Origin: Azonexus sp.
GTDB taxonomy: Bacteria; Pseudomonadota; Gammaproteobacteria; Burkholderiales; Rhodocyclaceae
Direction: 5' to 3'
NCBI GenBank assembly: GCA_023150195.1
Contig: JAKLLI010000112.1
Coordinates: 1 to 15,016, forward strand
Length of the DNA: 15,016 nucleotides
Numbering within the stretch: position 1 is the stretch's first letter; every line of letters begins with the position of its first letter. A model generated the notes under the pieces. That model worked only from the letters and a program-made list of their open reading frames with translations, did no database searches and was not told the origin of the DNA. Below, piece after piece: positions 1-6,038 of the stretch. Both the position numbers and the translations under genes were made by a program.

Positions 1-536
1 TGCGTGGCCGGCTTGGCATCAAGGGTGGGCCGCATATCTCCCGCGCAAGCCGCTACTGGATTCTGGGCATGACACTGATTGTCGCCGCCGTGACCGGCAC
101 GATTGCCTGGGAAATGATCAACCCGGTGTCGATGTTGCATCGCGGGCTGATTTTTGGCTTCGGACTGGCGTGGACCGTAATCGTGGCCATCTTCCTGTTC
201 GATCTGTTAGTGATGCGCCAGGGCTGGTGCGGTCATTTTTGCCCGGTGGGTGCGTTTTACAGCCTGATCGGGAAAGCCTCGTTGCTGCGTATCCGCTTGC
301 CGAAACGGGATGCCTGCAACGATTGCATGGACTGCTTCGCCGTCTGTCCGGAGCAACAAGTGATCCGGCCGGCGCTGAAAGCCGTGAATGGCTGCGCGCC
401 CATCATCCTCGATGCGAACTGCACCAATTGTGGCCGTTGCATCGATGTGTGCTCGAAAGATGTTTTCAGCTTCGGATTACGGTCCGGTGCAACGCAATCA
501 ACCCTTGGTGGTGCAGCGTCGGCTGCACCGAAATGA
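1..536 (+). CDS. napH: NapH, quinol dehydrogenase ferredoxin subunit (5' truncated by window edge)
   Basis: The reading frame is open from the window edge (first full codon at base 3) to TGA at 534-536, giving about 177 visible residues. NapH proteins are usually near 290 residues, so the N-terminal third is missing. Two hydrophobic segments are visible, followed by the cytoplasmic WCGHFCPVGAF motif typical of NapH/NosR-type proteins. Two 4Fe-4S clusters are then predicted from CNDCMDCFAVCP and CTNCGRCIDVC. In the family, NapH with NapG passes electrons from quinol across the inner membrane towards NapC/NapB. An ATG at base 69 lies inside a transmembrane segment and is not the start. napB follows after 30 nt, consistent with one operon. 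Confidence 0.93.
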   Translation, partial: RGRLGIKGGPHISRASRYWILGMTLIVAAVTGTIAWEMINPVSMLHRGLIFGFGLAWTVIVAIFLFDLLVMRQGWCGHFCPVGAFYSLIGKASLLRIRLPKRDACNDCMDCFAVCPEQQVIRPALKAVNGCAPIILDANCTNCGRCIDVCSKDVFSFGLRSGATQSTLGGAASAAPK

Positions 537-566
537 AATTTCTTTTTCGTCTGGCAGGAGTTCATC

Positions 567-1025
567 ATGAAAAAAACCGTAATTAGCATTGCCCTGGCGA
601 CCGTGGTTGCTACTGTTATTGGCTGTGCCTCGACGCTGCCGCCGGTCTCGATGCGGGGGGCCGCCGTGCCGGATGCCGATCATGCACCGGAGGCGAAGGT
701 CTACGCGCAGAAAGTGCCCGGGATTGGCGAACAGCAATTGATCGCTCGGACCTTCATCGGTCAGCCGCCGCTGATTCCGCACACCACCGAAAAGTACGAG
801 CCGATCACGGCCGATGACAATGCCTGCCTGGAGTGCCACCAGACCGACGAGTTCCGTGGCAAGAAGCTGCCGAAGATGGGTGCCAGCCATTTCTCGACGA
901 CGGTCAAGGACAGCGATGGCAATCCGGCGGTTGAAATGTCGCGCTTCCAGTGCAACACCTGCCACGTCGCTCAGGTGGATGCCAAGCCGCTGGTCGAAAA
1001 CAGCTTCGTTGGTGTCACCCGCTAA
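567..1025 (+). CDS. napB: NapB, diheme cytochrome c subunit of periplasmic nitrate reductase
   Basis: A 152-residue protein, normal for NapB, which is the electron-transfer partner of the catalytic NapA in the periplasm. Two c-type heme motifs are visible, CLECH (87-91) and CNTCH (129-133). The conserved NapB histidines, expected as distal heme ligands, are H72 in PPLIPH and H108 in ASHF. The start is supported by AGGAG at 556-560 with a 6-nt spacer. The leader is unusual: MKK, a hydrophobic run, then V-I-G-C20, which fits a lipobox, with Ala at +2. The protein may therefore be a lipoprotein rather than freely soluble. It sits 30 nt after napH and 133 nt before the next cytochrome gene. Confidence 0.95.
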   Translation: MKKTVISIALATVVATVIGCASTLPPVSMRGAAVPDADHAPEAKVYAQKVPGIGEQQLIARTFIGQPPLIPHTTEKYEPITADDNACLECHQTDEFRGKKLPKMGASHFSTTVKDSDGNPAVEMSRFQCNTCHVAQVDAKPLVENSFVGVTR

Positions 1026-1034
1026 TAGAGGAAG

Positions 1035-1076
1035 GTAATCCAGATCAAGGATTGCTCAGCTTGACATGGGCAGAAT
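1035..1076 (+). promoter_or_regulatory. Possible FNR/Anr-type box and -10 ahead of the cytochrome c gene
   Basis: GTAATCCAGATCAA (1035-1048) has a perfect right half (ATCAA) and a 3-of-5 left half of the FNR consensus TTGAT-N4-ATCAA. CAGAAT (1071-1076) is a 4-of-6 match to a -10 element. It lies where a class II FNR promoter would place it: box centre at about -41.5 from an inferred start near 1083. The gap of 133 nt inside an otherwise tight operon fits an internal promoter. The left half is weak, so this remains a candidate. Confidence 0.35.
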
Positions 1077-1158
1077 GCTTCCGGCCCATCGGCTTTGGCC
1101 GAATCTAGAACGAAGAAGCAACACGCATGTTCAATGGAATCGTAAGGAGTTAACGCAT

Positions 1159-1515
1159 ATGAAAACTGTATCCCACACCCTCGCATCCCTGCTGGTGGCT
1201 GGCGCCGCCACCCTGGCTTTTGCCAGCAACGCCATGGCGCTCGACGTGGATGCTGCCAAAGACCTGATGAAGCAGAACAAGTGCACCCAGTGTCACGGCA
1301 TGGACAAGGACAAGGATGGTCCATCCTTCAAAAAGGTTGCCGCCAAGTTCAAGGGCAAGGCCGATGGCGAAGCCAAGCTGTTCGAACATCTGACCACCGG
1401 CCCGACGGTGAAGCTGTCCGATGGCAGCGAAGAAGTGCACAAGGTCGTCAAGACCAGCCCGGCCAAGGACAAGGCTCAGATCACCAATCTGATCCAGTAC
1501 ATCCTGTCGCTGTAA
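1159..1515 (+). CDS. Small periplasmic monoheme cytochrome c (class I-like) lacking a distal Met
   Basis: A 118-residue protein. The start at 1159 is chosen because AAGGAG (1144-1149) lies 9 nt upstream and the protein then begins with a textbook signal peptide ending AMA (cleavage after A27). An upstream in-frame ATG at 1066 has no comparable support. The single heme motif CTQCH is at 42-46. No methionine occurs after M48, which is too close to the heme to be the usual class I distal ligand; H77 and H94 are the only downstream histidines. H94 lies in an EEVHK stretch near the C-terminal helix. The position between napB and napC suggests a role in electron supply to nitrate reductase, or an electron outlet from NapC. 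The exact partner is inferred. Confidence 0.88.
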   Translation: MKTVSHTLASLLVAGAATLAFASNAMALDVDAAKDLMKQNKCTQCHGMDKDKDGPSFKKVAAKFKGKADGEAKLFEHLTTGPTVKLSDGSEEVHKVVKTSPAKDKAQITNLIQYILSL

Positions 1516-1521
1516 CCTGAA

Positions 1522-1542
1522 CGGCCCCGGCATGCGGGGCCG
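1522..1542 (+). other. Intercistronic hairpin between the cytochrome gene and napC
   Basis: CGGCCCCG and CGGGGCCG form a perfect 8-bp stem around a GCATG loop, 6 nt after the cytochrome stop. There is no T-tract, so it is unlikely to be an efficient intrinsic terminator. It may protect the upstream mRNA 3' end or tune expression between the two cistrons. Confidence 0.5.
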
Positions 1543-1562
1543 GTAATTGCTGGAGCATTAAA

Positions 1563-2165
1563 ATGAACATGGAAAACCCCGGCGGCTTGCGTGGTTTGTG
1601 GTGCAAGTTGAGAAAACCGAGCGTGAAATACTCGCTGATCGGTTTGCTGTCGGTCGGTTTCGTATCGGGGATCATCTTCTGGGGTGGTTTCAATACCGGT
1701 ATGGAAGCCACCAACACCCTTGAATTCTGTATTGGCTGTCACGAAATGCGCGACAACGTGTACAAGGAATACAAGGAAACCATCCACTACAGCAACCGGA
1801 CCGGGGTTCGCGCGGTCTGTTCTGACTGCCACGTGCCCAAGGACTGGACGCACAAGATCATTCGCAAGATCAAGGCAAGCAAGGAAGTCTGGGGCAAGCT
1901 GACGGGCGTGATCGATACGCCGGAAAAGTTTGAAGCCCACCGGATGGAAATGGCCACTCGCGAGTGGGAACGGATGAAGAGCAGCAATTCGCGTGAATGC
2001 CGCAATTGTCACAACTTTGATGCCATGAGTGAGGAATTGCAGCGCAAGACTCCGTACAAGAAGCACATGGCGGCCAAGGCCGAGGGCAAGACCTGTATCG
2101 ATTGTCACAAGGGTATTGCCCACCAGTTGCCGAAGGAATACGAGGAGCCGGAAGACGAGGAGTAA
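1563..2165 (+). CDS. napC: NapC, membrane-anchored tetraheme quinol dehydrogenase
   Basis: A 200-residue member of the NapC/NirT family, normal in length. One transmembrane anchor (about residues 23-43) is followed by a periplasmic domain with four heme motifs: CIGCH (56-60), CSDCH (86-90), CRNCH (146-150) and CIDCH (178-182). NapC oxidises membrane quinol and passes electrons to NapB. GGAG at 1552-1555, 7 nt upstream, supports the ATG at 1563; a second ATG at 1569 is the alternative. The C-terminus is very acidic (EEPEDEE). It is the last gene of the nap operon in this window. Confidence 0.95.
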   Translation: MNMENPGGLRGLWCKLRKPSVKYSLIGLLSVGFVSGIIFWGGFNTGMEATNTLEFCIGCHEMRDNVYKEYKETIHYSNRTGVRAVCSDCHVPKDWTHKIIRKIKASKEVWGKLTGVIDTPEKFEAHRMEMATREWERMKSSNSRECRNCHNFDAMSEELQRKTPYKKHMAAKAEGKTCIDCHKGIAHQLPKEYEEPEDEE

Positions 2166-2175
2166 TCGTCTTTGA

Positions 2176-2201
2176 CCCCGTCCGCCTAACGGCGGGCGGG
2201 G
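2176..2201 (+). terminator. GC-rich hairpin after napC, possible terminator
   Basis: CCCCGTCCGCC, a TAAC loop and GGCGGGCGGGG form an 11-bp stem on the plus-strand transcript with one U-G wobble, 10 nt after the napC stop. No U-tract follows. It lies between convergent genes. It probably ends or stabilises the nap mRNA, but it is not a canonical intrinsic terminator. Confidence 0.45.
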
Positions 2202-2216
2202 CAGGCCAACGTAGCC

Positions 2217-3179
2217 TTAACGTTTCAGTAGCGTAATGGTCCGGTTTTTCGCGTTCCAGACACTGATGTAGTGCTTGAGAAACTGGTAACCCAATCCCAG
2301 TCGATTCCTCTGACCTGTCGTGAAAGTCAGGTTACGCAAATCTGCCAGAGCCACTTGTCCTGCGTACAAACCATTCAGATTGGCGCGTTGGTGAGGGTCA
2401 TGGATACCGTAGGCATGCTCGCTGGAGGCGAGCGTCAGCAATCCCTCTTCCGCCAGTTGGTCACGGGTTGCTTTGGTCAGTTCCAGTGAGCCTGGGTTGC
2501 CGGTATCGAAAAATCCGGTGATTGCCTGCTTGCCAATTTGTAACGTGACCTCGGGAATCTTGCCATCAACGCCGCTGGGGATGAAGTCGAGGCGGGCGAT
2601 GATATCGCAGGGCGCGAAGCTGCCAGGCAAGGTGGCTTCGGGTTGTTCTGGCGCCTGAAAGGCGATCGTTTGCTGATCGTAATCGATAGTGAATTGGTAA
2701 TTCCGGCTAAAGCCATGGCCGATACTGCCCAAAAAACTGTTCATGCCGTATGCGTCCTGAAGAAATCCCCAGCCGCTGTGCAATTGTCCCTGCAGCTTGG
2801 TGAAGTGCAGTTGTTCTCCGACGGTGAGTTCAGCAATGGGTGCATTTTGCCGGTAAATCGCCATCGCTTGTCCGGAAGCAGTTTGCCCCTTTGCAACGAG
2901 TTGATCTTTGGCCAATGGCAGCGTGTCGTTGTTAAGGAAGAAGGCAAATTCGGTGCCGGTATCAAACAAAAATCGTCCTTTTATTCCGTTGACCGTGCCA
3001 TCAATCATGATGTGCGTGTTCAGCAAAAGAAAAGGGAGCGTAAAGGTTGGCGGGGCAACCCGGTCTTGCTTGCCTGGATCGACCGGCGCTTCCGCGGCGA
3101 GCGCTGAGCCAGTGCTGGCGAATAGATAACCTGAAAACCCGGCTGCCGCCAACAGGCGCCAGATGCGGTGCTTTTCCAT
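2217..3179 (-). CDS. Secreted aspartyl-protease-like protein with two DTG active-site motifs
   Basis: A 320-residue protein with a signal peptide (about residues 1-29, ending ALAA). Two retropepsin-like halves are visible. The first has FLFDTG (D73) and a closing LGSIG segment near 150-154. The second has GFFDTG (D225) and a closing RLGLGYQFL segment near the C-terminus. Each half ends in a similar strand pattern (FTIDYDQQTI in the first, VWNAKNRTITLL in the second), which suggests tandem duplication. Retropepsins usually dimerise to bring two DTG loops together; here one chain carries both. The substrate is unknown, and proteolytic activity is inferred from the motifs only. It starts 2 nt after the acylase gene, with only a weak Shine-Dalgarno, so translational coupling is likely. 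Confidence 0.8.
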   Translation of the reverse strand: MEKHRIWRLLAAAGFSGYLFASTGSALAAEAPVDPGKQDRVAPPTFTLPFLLLNTHIMIDGTVNGIKGRFLFDTGTEFAFFLNNDTLPLAKDQLVAKGQTASGQAMAIYRQNAPIAELTVGEQLHFTKLQGQLHSGWGFLQDAYGMNSFLGSIGHGFSRNYQFTIDYDQQTIAFQAPEQPEATLPGSFAPCDIIARLDFIPSGVDGKIPEVTLQIGKQAITGFFDTGNPGSLELTKATRDQLAEEGLLTLASSEHAYGIHDPHQRANLNGLYAGQVALADLRNLTFTTGQRNRLGLGYQFLKHYISVWNAKNRTITLLKR

Positions 3180-3181
3180 GC

Positions 3182-4282
3182 TCAGTTGGCCGGCGTGATA
3201 TCGCGCACCTGATTGTGGCGATCAGTATCGTCATCGAGGATTTGTTGCCGGATACTGCCAAAATCAATGCGTTTCAGGTCGATCTTGCGGACCTGACGGT
3301 TGAACATGGTGTGGAAGTAATACACGCGGTTGCGCAGGTCGGAAACCGTCGTGATTTGCGTGGCACCCGGAATATCCTTTGGCATTGCATCGCGCCGGAC
3401 GGTAGCACCAAGAGGGATATTGAAACTGTCAAGCATGCGGAAGGCTTCAAAGCTGGCATCCGTGGCATCGGACAGCGGCCGGGCTCCGGCAACGAGCGCT
3501 GCGGCGCGGATGAATCGTGAAGGCGGGGTGAAGTCCCCGGGCAAGCCGAGCAAGCTGCTGCCTGCACCCAGGGGCGTGAGATCGAGTGAGTCCAGCTGAA
3601 TGCTGGCGCGCGGATTGCCGGAGAGATGCAAATAATTTCGCAGGTTGGTCAGGTGCCAGTCGTAAGTTGGGGCGTTTGTGATCACCCCCAGAAAAGCATC
3701 GTATATTTTGATCTTCCCTCCCTCGACAAGCTCTAGCACGACGCTTTTTCCATCAGGGTCACTGATTTTCCAGTGAAAGGGCTGGGCGGCACCGCCAAAA
3801 CGAGGATCGTCTACATTGATCACCTGAACGCTGTCGAGATGGGCAAGCACCTCATCGACCGTCTTGAACGAAGACAGCATCCATTGCATGAAATCACCCA
3901 CGCTCAAGGATCGGTGCGCCTGTTTTCGGTCGTATTTTGCGTATTCGGCAAACCCGGGAAGGTAATACATGCCGACGTACAAACCCGCTTCGTTCATGCC
4001 GTCCGGACCATAGTCCTGCCCATAGGCCGTCATGGATACGAAACCATAACGCCCTTGCCATTGCATTCCGTTGGGGCCATCCGGGGTCAAGGCGGCATAT
4101 TTACGGGTACGCGGAAACAAGGCAATCCGATAATGTTGGGCATCGCTCAATGCCCATTCGACCGTTCGGCCAACAACGACTGAACCATCGGCAGCCGTGA
4201 GCGACAATCCGGTGCATGCCTGAGCGGCACTGGACAGGGAGAGAAAAAGGGCTGCCAGCAGGGCACTCAGACGGTTTTTCAT
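3182..4282 (-). CDS. Choloylglycine hydrolase / penicillin V acylase family (linear amide C-N hydrolase), secreted
   Basis: A 366-residue N-terminal-nucleophile hydrolase. The signal peptide ends AQA, and cleavage would expose C23, the catalytic N-terminal cysteine. Other family residues can be placed: R39 in GRTVEW, N97 in DGMNEAG, N203 in ITNAPTYDW, and R256 in SRFIRAA. Residue E42 stands where bile-salt hydrolases have Asp. Relatives cleave linear amides such as conjugated bile salts, penicillin V or N-acyl-homoserine lactones. In a bacterium of this type the last, or another N-acyl compound, is the likeliest substrate, but that is inference. It lies 50 nt after the mtfA-like gene and 2 nt before the aspartyl-protease-like gene, so the two secreted proteins are probably made together. 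Confidence 0.88.
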   Translation of the reverse strand: MKNRLSALLAALFLSLSSAAQACTGLSLTAADGSVVVGRTVEWALSDAQHYRIALFPRTRKYAALTPDGPNGMQWQGRYGFVSMTAYGQDYGPDGMNEAGLYVGMYYLPGFAEYAKYDRKQAHRSLSVGDFMQWMLSSFKTVDEVLAHLDSVQVINVDDPRFGGAAQPFHWKISDPDGKSVVLELVEGGKIKIYDAFLGVITNAPTYDWHLTNLRNYLHLSGNPRASIQLDSLDLTPLGAGSSLLGLPGDFTPPSRFIRAAALVAGARPLSDATDASFEAFRMLDSFNIPLGATVRRDAMPKDIPGATQITTVSDLRNRVYYFHTMFNRQVRKIDLKRIDFGSIRQQILDDDTDRHNQVRDITPAN

Positions 4283-4332
4283 CGGGGGGCTTTCGGAACG
4301 GGTGAAATGACGTCAGTGTAACTGCAGTGACA

Positions 4333-5082
4333 TCAATTTATCCGACGCAGCGGGTCTTGCAGGTAATAGCGGCAAAATAGTTGATAGAGCGCTGGATAGT
4401 CGTGCGCCAACTGGCTCGGTATCTCGAAAAAACACTCACTGATGACGGCGAAAAATTCTTCTGGTGATTCGCTGGCGTAAGGGTCGATGCTCGTGATCTC
4501 GCCGGCATTGATCCGGGTACAGAAATTTTCCCAGGCGGGGAAAAAGGTGCCTTCCCATTCGTCGACCGTGAGATCGCCGTGCAGTGCAGGGATGCCGTCC
4601 ACTGCACCGTTGAGCATGTCGAGTTTGTGGGCAAATTCGTGGATCACCACGTTATAGCCCTCGCCAGCCATCTGTATGTCGTGCCAGGAAACCAACAAGG
4701 GGCCACCCTCCCAGGCTTCGCCCGAAATCACGTCGGAAAACTCGTGGACGACGCCATCTTCATCTTCCAGTTGCCGAGGGACGATGAATTCGTTCGGATA
4801 AACAACGATACCGACCCAGTCGCGGTAGGCGGACAATCCCAGATTGAGCACCGGCAGGCAGCCCTGAGCTGCGATTGAAACGCAGATGGCATCAGTGAGT
4901 ATCAGACCGCCGGCAGTGCTGAACTCCTTGTCGGAGAGAAATGCTTCAGCCAGCGTTTTGAGACGTTTTTTCTCGTCGACCGCAAGCGCAGCAAGAAATG
5001 GCAGGCTGGACATCGTGCTGAGCCAGAGTGTTTCGGAAATAGCCGCCGGCTGGCTGGGGCGTAGCCAGTCGAACAGCCCCAT
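4333..5082 (-). CDS. mtfA: MtfA-like zinc-dependent peptidase
   Basis: A 249-residue protein, close to the about 265 residues of E. coli MtfA. The zinc-peptidase signature HEFAH is at 148-152, and a conserved stretch with downstream glutamates, SPEEFFAVISE (206-216), is expected to hold the third metal ligand. No signal peptide is visible, so it is cytosolic. In E. coli MtfA binds the glucose regulator Mlc (DgsA) and has aminopeptidase-like activity; whether a Mlc partner exists here cannot be seen. The start codon is 1 nt after the stop of the exporter gene, with an AAAGGG stretch just upstream, so the two are translated as a unit. Confidence 0.88.
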   Translation of the reverse strand: MGLFDWLRPSQPAAISETLWLSTMSSLPFLAALAVDEKKRLKTLAEAFLSDKEFSTAGGLILTDAICVSIAAQGCLPVLNLGLSAYRDWVGIVVYPNEFIVPRQLEDEDGVVHEFSDVISGEAWEGGPLLVSWHDIQMAGEGYNVVIHEFAHKLDMLNGAVDGIPALHGDLTVDEWEGTFFPAWENFCTRINAGEITSIDPYASESPEEFFAVISECFFEIPSQLAHDYPALYQLFCRYYLQDPLRRIN

Positions 5083-5083
5083 C

Positions 5084-5971
5084 TCAGCCCTTTTTCATGG
5101 TCAGCCAGATGCCGGTGAAGATCAGCCCGATCCCCGCGTAATGGTAGGCATGAGGAAGTTCGCCGAGAAAGATCACCGACAGCAGGGTGCCAAACACCGG
5201 CATCAGGTGAATGAAGAGGCTGGCCTTGTTGGCGCCGACTTCGGCAACGCCACGGTTATAGAAAATATAGCCGACGAAGCTGGGGAAAATCCCGACATAG
5301 GCCAGCGAGGCAAGGGAGCCAAGGTGCACATGGATGTGCTGACCTGCCCCTATTTCCCAGAGATAGGCAGGCAGCAGTGCACACAGGCCAACGGCGGTGA
5401 AGGCAGCCAGCATCAGCATGGGGTGAACGCCAGCCGGGCGCCAGGCAAGGCCGACGGTGTACACCGCCCAGACCGCAACGGCCCCCAGCATCCAGAGATC
5501 GCCGGTATTCAGGTTCAGGTGCAGCAAAACCGCCAGTTCGCCACGGGCGACGATGGTCAGTGCACCACACAGGGAAACCAGCACGCCAGTGGCTGCCAGC
5601 GGCTTGAGTGGCTTGCCGAGAAAGGCCCAGGAAATGGCGATGGTGGCGACGGGAATGAAGGAGTTGAGCAGTACCGCATTGGTCGCGGTGGTGGTTTGCA
5701 AGGCCAGATAGGCGAAGGTGTTGTAGCCCCCCACGCCGAGCAGCCCCAGGACGGCGATGGGGCGCCAGCCGGCCTTCAGGAGTGGCCATTGTTGTTTGAG
5801 ATGGGGCAGCGCCAGCGGCAGCACCAGCAGGAAGGCGATCGCCCAGCGCCAGAAGGCCAGTGCCATTGGCGGGACATCGGCACGGATGCCACGACCACGG
5901 ACCATGTTGCCCGACCAGAAGAGTGCGGTCAGGGTCAGGAGCAGGTAGGGATTGGTGAGGTGTTTGCGCAT
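5084..5971 (-). CDS. EamA/DMT-superfamily permease
   Basis: A 295-residue protein with about ten hydrophobic helices, the usual layout of two EamA repeats, in the drug/metabolite transporter superfamily. The substrate cannot be told from sequence. The start at 5971 (MRKHLTNPY) is preferred because it leads directly into the first transmembrane helix. The open frame extends to an ATG at 6040, but that would overlap the start codon of relA and add a charged N-terminus atypical of the family. No clear Shine-Dalgarno precedes 5971. It is the first gene of a four-gene minus-strand unit. Confidence 0.87.
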   Translation of the reverse strand: MRKHLTNPYLLLTLTALFWSGNMVRGRGIRADVPPMALAFWRWAIAFLLVLPLALPHLKQQWPLLKAGWRPIAVLGLLGVGGYNTFAYLALQTTTATNAVLLNSFIPVATIAISWAFLGKPLKPLAATGVLVSLCGALTIVARGELAVLLHLNLNTGDLWMLGAVAVWAVYTVGLAWRPAGVHPMLMLAAFTAVGLCALLPAYLWEIGAGQHIHVHLGSLASLAYVGIFPSFVGYIFYNRGVAEVGANKASLFIHLMPVFGTLLSVIFLGELPHAYHYAGIGLIFTGIWLTMKKG

Positions 5972-5980
5972 GGTCGGCGG

Positions 5981-5986
5981 ATTATG
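5981..5986 (-). promoter_or_regulatory. Candidate -10 element for the permease operon
   Basis: Read on the minus strand this is CATAAT, a 5-of-6 match to TATAAT. The inferred start of transcription is near 5975, only 3-4 nt before the ATG at 5971. No good -35 lies at the standard distance. The mRNA would be almost leaderless. Confidence 0.35.
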
Positions 5987-6024
5987 CCTGATGGTCCGGA
6001 CAAGGCACTTGCGGTAAACCCCGA

Positions 6025-6030
6025 TATAAT
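6025..6030 (+). promoter_or_regulatory. Perfect -10 (TATAAT) immediately upstream of relA
   Basis: TATAAT ends 8 nt before the relA ATG at 6039. A transcript initiated 6-8 nt downstream would begin at or within about two bases of the start codon. No Shine-Dalgarno precedes the ATG (the bases before it are GCGCCTC). No convincing -35 is seen at 16-18 nt upstream. Confidence 0.45.
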
Positions 6031-6038
6031 CGCGCCTC

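Noticed and set aside
1061..1066. Consensus -35 TTGACA upstream of the cytochrome c gene
   Set aside because: No -10-like hexamer lies 16-18 nt downstream; the alternative FNR-type arrangement fits the region better.
4305..4340. Short palindromes TGACGTCA and ACTGCAGT before the acylase gene
   Set aside because: Eight-base palindromes are common by chance and no matching regulator motif or second copy was recognised.
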